Shown here one piece after another: positions 19,035 through 27,957 of a DNA stretch of 64,000 nucleotides. The notes beneath the pieces are model-generated. The model saw nothing but the letters and a program-made list of their open reading frames with translations. It was not told where the DNA came from and did not search any database. Source of the DNA: Paenibacillus endophyticus. Its GTDB lineage: Bacteria; Bacillota; Bacilli; Paenibacillales; Paenibacillaceae. Both the position numbers and the translations under genes were made by a program. The stretch is taken from assembly GCF_014192395.1 (NCBI RefSeq), contig NZ_JACHXW010000002.1, positions 1 to 64,000 of the forward strand, read 5' to 3'. Numbering within the stretch: position 1 is the first letter of the stretch; each line of letters starts with the position of its first letter.

Positions 19035-20174
19035 TCATGGTTTTAGGACTACCTTGATACATTCATCCTCATGGTCATTGAATATTTGATAGGCATCGCT
19101 TGCCCTATCTAACGGAATGCGATGCGTAATGATTTCCGTGGGGTCAAATTCTCCTGCGGTAATCTTTTCAAAAAGCAACGGCATATAATGGATGACCGGA
19201 GCTTGCCCCATCTTCAAGGTAATGTTTCTTTCAAAAATATTACCGAGGGGAAACATGTTATACAAAGAACCATAGACCCCGGTAAGTTGGATTGTACCGA
19301 ACTTCCTGACTGCCTTGAGAGCAATTTGAATCGCGCTGAGGGTGCCGCCTTGCAGCTTTAACTTCTGTTCAATGGCTTCAATAACAGACTTTTTGCCATC
19401 CATACCAACAGCATCAATGACTACTTCCGCTCCACCTTGCGTAATTTCTTTGATATATTCACCCATATCATCATGCTCTTCAAAGTTATACGTTTCAACA
19501 TGGTTCATCTGTTTGGCGCGATTCAATCGATATGTAAGGTTATCTATCGCAATAACTCTTTTCGCACCCTTCATCCATGCAAATTTCTGCGTCATTAAAC
19601 CGATCGGTCCGCAACCGAGAACAACAACGGTATCGCCACTCTTTACACCGGAATTTTCTACACTCCAATAAGCAGTTGGCAGAACATCTGACATGAAGAG
19701 CAAAGCTTCATCTTCTAGCTCACAGGACTTTGGAATTACAAAGGGCATGAAATTCCCATAAGGCACATGCAGAAATTCTGCTTGTCCACCCGGATAATTC
19801 CCGTATCGTTCCGTAAAACCAAAATAGCCGCCGGTATCTATGGCAGGATTTAAATTTGAGTTGTCACACTGGCTTTCTTGATCATGCTTGCAATAGTGGC
19901 AAGACCCACATGAAATATTAAATGGCAGGACGACGCGGTCACCCTTTTTAACTTTGGTCACTTCCGGGCCAACTTCTTCTACGATACCCATAGGCTCATG
20001 ACCGATGACATAATCTTTGTGAGTGGGCAATGCACCTTGATAGATATGAAGATCAGACCCACATATCGCAGTGGAAGTGATCCGGACTATAATATCATCT
20101 TTCTTCTTGATTGACGGGTCTTCAACCTCCTTCACCTGGATATCTTTTATACCCTGAAATGTAACTGCCTTCAT
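19035..20174 (-). CDS. Zinc-dependent medium-chain alcohol dehydrogenase
   Basis: A 379-residue cytosolic dehydrogenase of the formaldehyde-dehydrogenase-like branch. Catalytic zinc ligands are in AICGSDLHIYQG and GHEPMG. The structural zinc site is complete, with four Cys in CGSCHYCKHDQESQC. The nucleotide fold begins with VVVLGCGPIGLMTQ. GGAGGG lies 6 bases before the ATG. It is a monocistronic gene between two terminators. The natural alcohol or aldehyde is not evident; similar genes are often stress-induced, which is an inference. Confidence 0.92.
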   Translation of the reverse strand: MKAVTFQGIKDIQVKEVEDPSIKKKDDIIVRITSTAICGSDLHIYQGALPTHKDYVIGHEPMGIVEEVGPEVTKVKKGDRVVLPFNISCGSCHYCKHDQESQCDNSNLNPAIDTGGYFGFTERYGNYPGGQAEFLHVPYGNFMPFVIPKSCELEDEALLFMSDVLPTAYWSVENSGVKSGDTVVVLGCGPIGLMTQKFAWMKGAKRVIAIDNLTYRLNRAKQMNHVETYNFEEHDDMGEYIKEITQGGAEVVIDAVGMDGKKSVIEAIEQKLKLQGGTLSAIQIALKAVRKFGTIQLTGVYGSLYNMFPLGNIFERNITLKMGQAPVIHYMPLLFEKITAGEFDPTEIITHRIPLDRASDAYQIFNDHEDECIKVVLKP

Positions 20175-20338
20175 AAATCACCCTCCTACTTAGAACGTAA
20201 TGGACATACTTTACCCATTAGTAAAAAAAGTTACTCTTGTTATACGCTTGAAAATGGCACTAACATTTGCGTATAAATTTTCGAATGGCAACAAAAAATA
20301 AAGTTGTTTAACACTCTAAAAATGATTGGAGCATGTAC

Positions 20339-20581
20339 ATGAGGAAATTAATAATAGTAATTGGATTCATCGGCTGTTTGATGATGTGCTCTGCTGTACC
20401 GGCATCTGCTGATAAAATGGATCGATCCAACAACGGAACAACGATGAACGCAAACAACTACAGAACCAATGCAACTGCAGATGATGATGGTTTCGATTGG
20501 GGTTGGCTCGGTCTTTTAGGTCTTCTGGGCTTAGCTGGCGCCAGAAACCGTGCTCATGATCGTGACCGCGAACGTGCATAA
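20339..20581 (+). CDS. Small WGxxGxxG-motif exported protein
   Basis: An 80-residue protein with an N-terminal signal-like hydrophobic stretch (LIIVIGFIGCLMMCSAVPASA, cleavage likely after ASADK region), a short polar middle rich in Asn and Thr, and a C-terminal WGWLGLLGLLGLAGARNR followed by alternating Arg and Asp. The W-G-x-x-G-x-x-G pattern defines a small Bacillales family of unknown function, often sporulation-linked. I chose the ATG at 20339 because TTGGAG lies 7 bases upstream; the ATG at 20333 is only one base from that site. A strong terminator follows, so it is monocistronic. Confidence 0.8.
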   Translation: MRKLIIVIGFIGCLMMCSAVPASADKMDRSNNGTTMNANNYRTNATADDDGFDWGWLGLLGLLGLAGARNRAHDRDRERA

Positions 20582-20623
20582 CGCTTGGCCTATCAAAGTG
20601 GTGGATTAATGAATGGTTCAACG

Positions 20624-20661
20624 AAAAAACAGCAGCCGATTATCTTTCGGCTGCTGTTTTT
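20624..20661. terminator. Intrinsic terminator, usable on both strands
   Basis: AAAAAACAGCAGCCGA and TCGGCTGCTGTTTTT form a long stem around a 7-base loop. It ends the WGxxGxxG gene on plus and, with its A-tract, may also end the small minus-strand gene at 20694-20855. Confidence 0.9.
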
Positions 20662-20693
20662 GTCGAGCAACAGGAACAAACTTCTGCTGACTA

Positions 20694-20855
20694 TTATTCT
20701 TTTTCACTTAGAAACTCGTTTTGCACAGCATCACCATTGGGATTATTATTCTTAATCTGGCTTAAACGCCCATTGCGAAATTCGCCGCCATTCACTTTAT
20801 TCTGGCGCTGTCCATTATTATCGGTACGATCATGCTTGTTGTTTTTATTTTCCAT
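20694..20855 (-). CDS. Small Asn/Lys-rich protein of 53 residues
   Basis: A short gene reading ATG to TAA-TAG, with a strong AAAGGAGG site 9 bases before its start. The product begins MENKNNKHDRTDNNGQ, is rich in Asn, Lys and Gly, and has no hydrophobic segment. It ends with QNEFLSEKE. The composition recalls small spore-core or coat proteins of Bacillales, but I recognise no family. It is convergent with the WGxxGxxG gene and shares its terminator. The strong site, double stop and clean fit make a real gene likely. Confidence 0.65.
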   Translation of the reverse strand: MENKNNKHDRTDNNGQRQNKVNGGEFRNGRLSQIKNNNPNGDAVQNEFLSEKE

Positions 20856-21244
20856 TTTTCAATGCCTCCTTTCCGTAAAACGTTACATCTAGATTGTGTA
20901 TTTCGAAAAGAATTATACAATTCATGGATTTGTTTCATATTGAGGTTGATATCCTATTTGCTATCCATATCATTAGAACAAATTTATGTTTATGCGCTAA
21001 GTTTAATATTCTTCCACTATTTACTCGATTTACAGATGTATGATTCCATACCTAATTAGTTAAAGTAGATGCATTGCAGATGCTTATCACATTTGCATTC
21101 AACGCTGAAGTTTATGAAAAACTATTGAAACAGAAAATACCGGTAGAAAAACAGGGTCAATTGAAGAATAACTAACCGCAGCAAAAAACGTCATTCGATT
21201 GAATGACGATATTCCCATTACATATAAACAAGGGGTCACAAAGC
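20856..21244. other. AT-rich intergenic region upstream of permease
   Basis: 389 bases with no gene recognised. The only clear element is a hairpin at its right end, described separately. Short open frames here have no ribosome binding site. Confidence 0.5.
21183..21208 (-). terminator. Minus-strand intrinsic terminator upstream of permease
   Basis: Read on the minus strand, CGTCATTC and GAATGACG form a perfect 8-bp stem with an AATC loop followed by TTTTTT. The only minus-strand gene that could feed it is the LysE gene 1.4 kb away, on the far side of the permease gene. On the plus strand it would be a leader hairpin 36 bases before the permease start. Confidence 0.6.
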
Positions 21245-22582
21245 ATGAATGATTCAGCGGCAGAACAGCCAAAAGAAACAGAAAAGAAGAAAGGCAACAT
21301 GTCATGGTGGCAGCTAACCTTATTCGGGTTAGGAACAACAACCGGAACTGGATTTTTGCTGGGATCTAGTTTAGCTATCGAAAAAAGCGGATTTTCGGTT
21401 ATTATCAATTTCATCCTTGCTGCTGCTGGAACTTTTTTAGTTTTTCAAGCGTTGGCGAAAATGTTCGCAGAGCACTCGGAGAAGGGTTCATTCCGAACTT
21501 ATTCCAAACAAGCTTTTGGTCATTGGGCAGGTTTCAGCCATGGATGGGTTTATTGGTCCTCCGAAATGCTCATCCTCGGCAGCCAATTGACAGCAATCGG
21601 TTTATTCACGAAGTTTTGGTTTCCAGATATACCATTGTGGATTTTAACAAGTGGTTACGCAGCTCTTGGCGTTGGGGTCGTCTTACTTGGTTCCGCTTGG
21701 TTTGAGAAAACCGTTAATATGCTGGCCATCGTCAAGTTGGCAGCTATTATTATGTTTATCATCTTAGCCTGCCTCGTTATACCAGGTGTACTTGGTTCTG
21801 ATAATGCGCATATGCATACGCCTAAAAACTTTCAAGATGTTTTCAAGGGCGGTGCGATGGGGCTATGGACAAGTTTAATCTATGTCTTTTTTTGTTTTTC
21901 CGGTATTGAAGTCATGGGGATAATGGCAGCAGAACTGAAGAACCCTCAAGACGCCCCTAAATCCGGTCGATTCATGGTTATTACGATAACATTGCTTTTT
22001 ATTGTCTCGATAGGTCTAGTCATGTTAGTTACACCAATCGAGCAAATTACGACTCAGGAGAGTCCGTTCGTATCTGCATTAAAGGATTTAAACTATCACA
22101 TTTTGGTCCATATATTTAATGGCGTACTGATAATAGCGGGGTTCTCAGGACTGGTTGCGTCCCTTTATTCCGTTACACTCGTCATGTCGATGATCGCAGA
22201 TGAGGGAGATGCGCCGAAACTGTTTGGCAAAAAAACAAAGAAACGCCATTTCCCTTATGGTTCCCTTGGATTAACGATAACGGGAATGATCATTTCGATC
22301 ACCATTGCGTTGCTGCTGCCCAATAAAGTATACGAATATATCACGACTGCAGGCGGACTCATGCTCTTATATACATGGCTGTATATTTTATGCGCATCGC
22401 ATAAGTTGTTGAAGCTGAGTGCGTGGGGACGGGGACAAACCTATATTGCAATTGGGCTTCTGTTTGCTGCAGTTGTAGGTACGTTGTTCGATCAAATAAC
22501 CAGACCTGGCTTCTTCATCAGTCTTGGGTTCGTGACAATCATCGGTACTGTAACCTTCTTCTTGCGGAAGCGATGGAATTAA
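21245..22582 (+). CDS. APC superfamily amino-acid permease
   Basis: A 445-residue membrane protein with about 12 hydrophobic helices. The first helix region, LFGLGTTTGTGFLLGSSLAI, matches the G-x-G-x-x-x-G substrate loop of amino-acid/polyamine permeases. The helix 6 region, FFCFSGIEVMGIMAAELKNP, has the family's F-S-G-I-E-x-x-x-x-x-A-x-E pattern. The ATG at 21245 has AAGGGG upstream; the frame extends upstream without support. The substrate is unknown. Its last 4 bases overlap, tail to tail, the end of the LysE gene. Confidence 0.9.
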   Translation: MNDSAAEQPKETEKKKGNMSWWQLTLFGLGTTTGTGFLLGSSLAIEKSGFSVIINFILAAAGTFLVFQALAKMFAEHSEKGSFRTYSKQAFGHWAGFSHGWVYWSSEMLILGSQLTAIGLFTKFWFPDIPLWILTSGYAALGVGVVLLGSAWFEKTVNMLAIVKLAAIIMFIILACLVIPGVLGSDNAHMHTPKNFQDVFKGGAMGLWTSLIYVFFCFSGIEVMGIMAAELKNPQDAPKSGRFMVITITLLFIVSIGLVMLVTPIEQITTQESPFVSALKDLNYHILVHIFNGVLIIAGFSGLVASLYSVTLVMSMIADEGDAPKLFGKKTKKRHFPYGSLGLTITGMIISITIALLLPNKVYEYITTAGGLMLLYTWLYILCASHKLLKLSAWGRGQTYIAIGLLFAAVVGTLFDQITRPGFFISLGFVTIIGTVTFFLRKRWN

Positions 22583-23202
22583 AAAAATAATTCTTTAATC
22601 GCCTGCCATTCAAAGTAAATGCCAAATAAAATTAAGCATATGCCCGCTAAGCGAGAGATCAACATAAGAATGCCTTCATGCAAAAACTTTTGAAAGATGC
22701 TGGAGAGCGAAGCTAAGGCAACATCCCATATCATTAGTCCGATGAATATCCCAGAACTATACAGCAGCAGCTCCAATGTACCATATTGTTCAGCTGTTTT
22801 GGCAAGAATAGACCCGTATATGCCAAGCCAGAATAATATGCTGATTGGATTTGAGAAAGTCATGAAAAAGCCTGAATAAAAGGATTTGGCGTGCGACTCC
22901 AAGGAGCGTTTCTCCGAAATGGACAACTTCTTTTTTTTAAAACTCTCCACCCCTGTATAAATAAGTATAAAGCCGCCAAACAGCCATAGAAAAGTTTTAG
23001 CGAACGGCGTGTCCAAGAAATGAGCAAGACCGAAATAAATAAGAAGCATGAATATGGCGTCAGCAGCCATTGCTCCTAAACCGATCAGCCAAGCATGAAA
23101 AAAACCATGTTTAATACCTTTTTCAAGCTGCGCCGCATTGACCGGACCAATAGGAGCTGCCAATGATATTCCGAGTAAAATATAACTTATAAAAATGTTC
23201 AT
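22579..23202 (-). CDS. LysE/RhtB family amino-acid exporter
   Basis: A 207-residue membrane protein of about six helices. The N-terminus LLGISLAAPIGPVNAAQLEKGI carries the LysE family P-G-P/P-I-G-P signature. FSNPISILFWLGIYGSIL is the second conserved segment. The family exports basic or neutral amino acids by proton antiport; the substrate here is unknown. AAGGGG lies about 11 bases before the ATG. It converges on the permease gene with a 4-base overlap and no terminator between. An importer-like and an exporter-like amino-acid carrier end to end is suggestive, but joint function is not shown. Confidence 0.88.
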   Translation of the reverse strand: MNIFISYILLGISLAAPIGPVNAAQLEKGIKHGFFHAWLIGLGAMAADAIFMLLIYFGLAHFLDTPFAKTFLWLFGGFILIYTGVESFKKKKLSISEKRSLESHAKSFYSGFFMTFSNPISILFWLGIYGSILAKTAEQYGTLELLLYSSGIFIGLMIWDVALASLSSIFQKFLHEGILMLISRLAGICLILFGIYFEWQAIKELFF

Positions 23203-23490
23203 TAACGGCGGACACCCCTTAAAGTGGATATAGGATACTTGTACATCCTATGGGGAACTTGTCTGCACTAGAACATTCTGAACCTAAAGTAAACTTATAA
23301 TATTTAGGAGTAATCATTATAAAATAAAAATTACTTTTAAAATTAGTCAGCCAAGCCTATTTAAAGGTTGCTTGCGGGGTAATCTGGATGGGCTATAAAA
23401 ATTTGCTCAATAAAAATGAATATTCTATCTTCCATTAAGACAATCTAATCAGGTCAAAAAAATCCAACATATTCAACAGGAGGCATTCAA

Positions 23491-23835
23491 TTGAACCAGT
23501 TTCAGTCCAACAATCAGATTTCGCAACAACTTGCTCATGCTGAACAGCTTATCCAGCAATTGGTGAATCAAACCCAGCAGGCATCAGGTCAATACCAACA
23601 ATTGCTAACCCAAGAACTTAATAATGCCAAAGCGCTTGAACAAATTGCGCAGCGTGAACAGCAAGCCGCTCAAATCATACAAACAGCACTGCAAGGCCAT
23701 CAAACAGCTCTACAGCAATTACAACAAATTGCAAACATCTGTAACCAAGTGTCCCAGTCCTCCCATTCACAAATCCCAGCGTTTTCAACGATGAACAATC
23801 AACAACCTCAAGGATTTAACAACTATTCGCATTAA
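23491..23835 (+). CDS. Gln-rich small coiled-coil protein
   Basis: A 114-residue protein starting with TTG, with GGAGGC 7 bases upstream. About a quarter of the residues are Gln, arranged in heptad-like helices (HAEQLIQQLVNQTQQ, then EQIAQREQQAAQIIQTAL), and the tail is Asn/Ser/Pro-rich. It has no signal peptide or membrane segment. It sits 22 bases before a coat-type manganese catalase and probably shares its transcript, which suggests a spore-coat-associated role. I do not recognise a named family. Confidence 0.75.
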   Translation: MNQFQSNNQISQQLAHAEQLIQQLVNQTQQASGQYQQLLTQELNNAKALEQIAQREQQAAQIIQTALQGHQTALQQLQQIANICNQVSQSSHSQIPAFSTMNNQQPQGFNNYSH

Positions 23836-23857
23836 TGACTAGGAATGAGGGAATAGC

Positions 23858-24712
23858 TTGTATTTCTATAAAGAGGATTTAATTAATCAAATTGTTGTAG
23901 ACAAACCGGATCCGGCCGCTGCAAAAGTACTTCAGGAAACGCTCGGCGGTCAGTTTGGCGAAATGCGCACCATGATGCAATATTTCTTCCAGAGCAGCAA
24001 TTTCCGCGGAAAAGCAACACAGTATCGGGATTTAATCCGCGGTGTGTTTCTTGAAGAAATTAGTCACGTTGAACTCGTTCAGCATACGATTAACCAGTTA
24101 CTGAACGGCTCAGGCGTGGAGCAGCCTGGTAATGCAGGAGCGGATGCTGCCCCTCTCGATGAAGCAGTAAAGCATGCCAATCCACATCATTACATAGTAG
24201 GTGCACAAAGCTCACTACCAGTAGATGCTGCTGGTAATCCATGGCTTGGCAATTACGTGTATAACCACGGCAATTTAATCAGTGACTTACTAGACAATGT
24301 CGTGCTTGAATCTACCGGAGTTCTTCAAAAATCTCGTATTTATGAAATGAGCTCCAATCAAACGTTCCGTGAGACGTTAGCGTTTCTCATGGTACGAGAT
24401 AACTCACATCAAAATGCATTTGCTAAAGCATTAGAGACGCTTGGCGTTGATTGGGGCAACCTGTTTCCAATCCCAAATTATGACATTGATAAATATCCAG
24501 AATGTCGGAAGTATGTAGAGTTGGGCTATCATAACGCTCAATTCAACTTCCGTATGGATTCAACAAGGATAGGCGAAATATTTAGTGGTCAAACGCCAAG
24601 CAGGAATGAAGGAGAGTTAAAGGTGATTCCACCACCAGATGGTTTCCCTCTACCTTATCTTCCAGATCTTCCGAGTGAACATAGTCCAGGTCTTTACGAT
24701 TTAAATGCTTAG
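23858..24712 (+). CDS. Manganese catalase family protein (spore-coat type)
   Basis: Predicted to dismutate hydrogen peroxide at a di-manganese centre. The 284-residue protein has all expected ligands in ferritin-like helices: Glu in GEMRTMMQYFFQ, Glu and His in LEEISHVEL, Glu in VVLESTGVLQKSR and His in RDNSHQNAF. The C-terminus is a Pro-rich tail (PPPDGFPLPYLPDLP). The start is TTG with a GAGGG site 6-7 bases upstream; no ATG fits. Relatives in Bacillus (CotJC, YdbD, YjqC) are found in spores. It follows the Gln-rich gene and has its own terminator. Confidence 0.92.
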   Translation: MYFYKEDLINQIVVDKPDPAAAKVLQETLGGQFGEMRTMMQYFFQSSNFRGKATQYRDLIRGVFLEEISHVELVQHTINQLLNGSGVEQPGNAGADAAPLDEAVKHANPHHYIVGAQSSLPVDAAGNPWLGNYVYNHGNLISDLLDNVVLESTGVLQKSRIYEMSSNQTFRETLAFLMVRDNSHQNAFAKALETLGVDWGNLFPIPNYDIDKYPECRKYVELGYHNAQFNFRMDSTRIGEIFSGQTPSRNEGELKVIPPPDGFPLPYLPDLPSEHSPGLYDLNA

Positions 24713-24741
24713 ATTCTAGAATGAAAGCTGCTTCCAGATAG

Positions 24742-24772
24742 GAAAAACCCTGTTGAAAAGCAGGGTTTTTTC
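24742..24772 (+). terminator. Intrinsic terminator after manganese catalase
   Basis: AAAAACCCTG and CAGGGTTTTTT form a stem around an 8-base loop, followed by T-rich sequence. Confidence 0.9.
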
Positions 24773-24817
24773 CTTTTCCTTATAGCCATCCATTAATGAT
24801 GCGGAGGTTTGTCGTAG

Positions 24818-26497
24818 ATGAATAATATAGAGCTGAATAAGCTATCCATTTTTGCCCTTGGCGGCGTATACGAAATCGGCAAGAATATGTATGTCATCCA
24901 ATACGCTGACGACATCATTGTCATTGACTGCGGCTCTAAATTTCCGGATGAGAGTCTGCCCGGCATAGATCTAATCGTCCCTGACATATCATATTTGATA
25001 GAGAATCAAGAAAAAGTACGCGCATTAGTGATCACTCACGGACATGAAGACCATATAGGCGGAATTCCTTATATATTGAAACAGCTGAATATTCCCGTAT
25101 ATGGAACTCGCCTTACACTCGGCTTAGTCAAAGGAAAGCTAAAAGAACATCGTCTCAAAGGAACTGTATTTCATGAAATTAAAACAGACTCATTTATTGA
25201 GCTTGGAAGAAGCTTTCAGCTTTCTTTTTTCCGCACAAACCATAGCATTCCAGACTGTGTTGGTATCGCATTGCAGACGCCAGAAGGTACGGTTGTTCAT
25301 ACGGGAGACTTTAAATTTGATTTATCCCCTTCAAATAAACAATTCCCGGACATTCATAGGATGGCGAAAATAGGTGAAGCCGGAGTACTTGTTTTGTTAT
25401 CCGAGAGCACGAACGCTGAGCGGCCAGGCTTCACTCCTTCTGAACGATTGGTAGGCGAAAAAATTACAGATGCTTTCCAGAAAGCAACAAATAAAATATT
25501 TCTATCCACCTTTGCTTCCAATATCAATCGCTTGCAGCAGGTTGTAGATGCTGCCATTCTAACAAACCGCAAGCTCCTGCTGCTTGGTCGCAGCATGATC
25601 AACGTGGTAACGATTGCTCAGGAGCTTGGTTACATCCACATTCCCGATGGCATGCTCGTTGAATCCAAAGAGGCCAATCAGCTCCCGAGGGAAAAAGTTG
25701 CGGTATTATGTACGGGAAGTCAGGGTGAACCGATGGCTGCACTCTCACGTCTCGCCAGCTCCACCTATCCACATACAGAAATTTCTTCTGGCGATACCGT
25801 CATTCTCGCGTCATCACCCATTCCAGGGAATGAAAAGAACGTTGCAAGCATGCTAGACCATCTCTATATGCTAGGGGCTCATGTCATTCATGGATCAGGC
25901 GTAGCGACAGGCATGCATGTGTCCGGTCACGGCAGCCAAGAAGAGCTTAAACTCATGCTTACGCTAATGAAACCAACTTATTTCATCCCTATCCACGGAG
26001 AATATCGCATGTTATTCCAGCATCGCTTACTTGCGGAGTCTGTTGGGGTAGAGAAGGATAATATATATATTATGAATAACGGAGACGTCCTTGACCTATC
26101 TGGAAATCATGTACAACAAACGCGTAAAGTTACCGCCGGCAATACTCTTGTCGATGGTTTGGGCATTGGCGACATCGGGAACATTGTATTACGCGATCGA
26201 AAACATCTTGCCGAGGATGGCATCCTGGTTGTTGTTGTCACACTAAGTCGTCTAGAAGGCACCATTCTATCCGGACCTGATATTATTAGCCGAGGTTTTG
26301 TATATGTTAGAGAATCCGAAGCTTTATTAGGCGAAGTAGGTCGACTTGTGCTGAAAACCATTGCTGATTTACAGGAAAGTGGAAACGACGGCAAATGGTC
26401 TATTTTAAAACATCGTATTAAGGAATCTACAAGCAAGCTGCTTTATGCAAAAACAAAAAGACGGCCCATGGTTTTACCAATTATCATTGAAGTGTAG
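24818..26497 (+). CDS. rnj: Ribonuclease J
   Basis: Metallo-beta-lactamase/beta-CASP ribonuclease with 5'-3' exonuclease and endonuclease activity, central to mRNA decay and rRNA maturation. The 559-residue length and motifs fit: ITHGHEDHIGG (zinc ligands), NHSIPDCVG, HTGDFKFD, a beta-CASP domain with STFASNINRLQQ, and GHGSQEELKLML with PIHGEY. GGAGG lies 10 bases before the ATG. Bacillales often carry two RNase J genes (J1 and J2); the catalytic motif here is intact, but I cannot tell the paralog. It stands alone, followed by a structured element. Confidence 0.93.
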   Translation: MNNIELNKLSIFALGGVYEIGKNMYVIQYADDIIVIDCGSKFPDESLPGIDLIVPDISYLIENQEKVRALVITHGHEDHIGGIPYILKQLNIPVYGTRLTLGLVKGKLKEHRLKGTVFHEIKTDSFIELGRSFQLSFFRTNHSIPDCVGIALQTPEGTVVHTGDFKFDLSPSNKQFPDIHRMAKIGEAGVLVLLSESTNAERPGFTPSERLVGEKITDAFQKATNKIFLSTFASNINRLQQVVDAAILTNRKLLLLGRSMINVVTIAQELGYIHIPDGMLVESKEANQLPREKVAVLCTGSQGEPMAALSRLASSTYPHTEISSGDTVILASSPIPGNEKNVASMLDHLYMLGAHVIHGSGVATGMHVSGHGSQEELKLMLTLMKPTYFIPIHGEYRMLFQHRLLAESVGVEKDNIYIMNNGDVLDLSGNHVQQTRKVTAGNTLVDGLGIGDIGNIVLRDRKHLAEDGILVVVVTLSRLEGTILSGPDIISRGFVYVRESEALLGEVGRLVLKTIADLQESGNDGKWSILKHRIKESTSKLLYAKTKRRPMVLPIIIEV

Positions 26498-26549
26498 TAA
26501 TGTATTCTCGAAAATTCAAACCCCATTGCTTCATTCTGAGGAATGGTAT

Positions 26550-26630
26550 TATCCCCTTTAAGTAATCACTCAAAAAAACCTCATGTTGTTACATGAAGGT
26601 AGAGTGATCCTTGGTGGGGATATTTTTATT
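26550..26630 (+). terminator. Nested three-tier hairpin after RNase J
   Basis: Three perfect inverted repeats are nested: TATCCCC/GGGGATA (26550-26556 with 26616-26622), ATCACTC/GAGTGAT (26565-26571 with 26602-26608) and TCATGT/ACATGA (26581-26586 with 26591-26596). TTTTTATT follows the outer stem. This is far more structure than a simple terminator needs. It could end the RNase J transcript or act as a leader element for the gene starting 90 bases on. Read on the minus strand, the inner hairpin is followed by TTTTTTT. Confidence 0.6.
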
Positions 26631-26719
26631 GCTAAACAGTGCAGGTTTTTTCATATCCCAGTGTTTACTGTCATATAAATACACTTATGGCTTTCATATA
26701 AAGTGAGAGGAGTTAGCCT

Positions 26720-27517
26720 ATGGAAGAACAAGCGTTATTTGAGCATCGCTTCTGGCTGCAAATTTTAGGTGACCATTCTCGATTTATCTTTAATGCTCTG
26801 TCGCCAAAAGAAATTGATGTTCATATGGCTCAGGCCTATATTCACCGATTCGATAAATTGCTTGAGTTCTCAAGACAAACCGACGCCTCCATCCATTTAT
26901 CTCAACTAAACAAACAAGCATATGAAGCAACTTCTGATTTACGGGAGTTTAAATTATCACTTTTGGATCGATTGTTACTTGGCCAGGTTCAAATCGGAAT
27001 GACCCCTACATTTATTAACCATATGGTTAATGAACTGGAAGAATATTCAAAAATACTTAACGCCTTATTAGCAGGAAATCCTGTTCCGCATTTCTCGTCC
27101 TTACATCATGATTTATTGTGGTTGCCTGATGCAGCAGGTCATGCTGTTTCAATTGCAATGGATCTTGACAGTGTGGAAAAGAGATTGATCCATAAGAGTG
27201 TACAATTCGAGGAACACTTTAATTCCTTTTATTTGAAAGCAATTGAACTAACAGGGTACATGAGAACGATGCGTGATGTCTATCCCGCACTCTCCAAATT
27301 CCATTTGGATGTCAATATGGAGATGAGTATATTTATGTCTTTTTTAAAGGAAATTGAAGAGCTTGAATTGAGCAGTGAACTCCTTAGCCGCTTGAATCCG
27401 CTTATGCCAGACCATATGTATCGAGAAGAATGTTACTACTTGTTAAAACTTTCAGAATGTGGTGCTATTCCAGCACCTAATTGTAATCCGGATGCACCTA
27501 GAATCGTTATTAATTAA
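26720..27517 (+). CDS. DUF2935 protein
   Basis: A 265-residue protein with two similar all-helical halves, both of the DUF2935 type: residues 5-130 begin FEHRFWLQILGDHSRFI and residues 133-255 include SLHHDLLWLPDAAGHAVSI. The repeated [HF]-W-x-x-x-x-x-[DE]-H/A pattern suggests a four-helix ferritin-like fold that might bind metal, though the function is unknown. AGAGGAG lies 8 bases before the ATG. It is monocistronic, preceded by the nested hairpin and followed by a terminator. Confidence 0.85.
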   Translation: MEEQALFEHRFWLQILGDHSRFIFNALSPKEIDVHMAQAYIHRFDKLLEFSRQTDASIHLSQLNKQAYEATSDLREFKLSLLDRLLLGQVQIGMTPTFINHMVNELEEYSKILNALLAGNPVPHFSSLHHDLLWLPDAAGHAVSIAMDLDSVEKRLIHKSVQFEEHFNSFYLKAIELTGYMRTMRDVYPALSKFHLDVNMEMSIFMSFLKEIEELELSSELLSRLNPLMPDHMYREECYYLLKLSECGAIPAPNCNPDAPRIVIN

Positions 27518-27644
27518 GCTTGGCTGATTACTATCGCGAGTTATTAGTTGATATTCTTTCTATTATTTCGTATGAATGATTTGGCGATTAGCCCATTCTA
27601 TTATATAAAGCTGTCTACTATTTAATTAGACAGTCAGCTTCAGG

Positions 27645-27671
27645 CTGTCGAGAAAGCTCGACAGTCATTTT
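27645..27671 (+). terminator. Intrinsic terminator downstream of DUF2935 gene
   Basis: CTGTCGAG and CTCGACAG pair around AAAG, followed by TCATTTTT. The rest of the 440-base gap 27518-27957 holds no gene that I can see. Confidence 0.8.
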
Positions 27672-27895
27672 TATGCTCAAATAATTTAATACAACACCGC
27701 GTTAATAAGACAAAATCGTTATCATTAACTCTTCTAATCCACAGCCATCACCGTATGCCATCAGATGTAAGGCCGATAGTATGAACAGTTCCAGCCAATA
27801 GTGTTCGCCTAGAGCATTTTTGATAAAAATTCGTCTTTTTGGAAAGTACTAACATTGTAATGAAAAGTCAGGAGTTCATCTGCCCCTTTCGTTGA

Positions 27896-27943
27896 GAAAA
27901 AAGACAGGGCTGGTCCTGAACTTCATCCGTCTCCTCCAGCCCT
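27896..27943 (-). terminator. Intrinsic terminator after solute-binding protein gene
   Basis: On the minus strand AGGGCTGG and CCAGCCCT pair around a loop of 22 bases and are followed by GTCTTTTTTC. Confidence 0.75.
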
Positions 27944-27957
27944 TGCCCGAACTCAGG

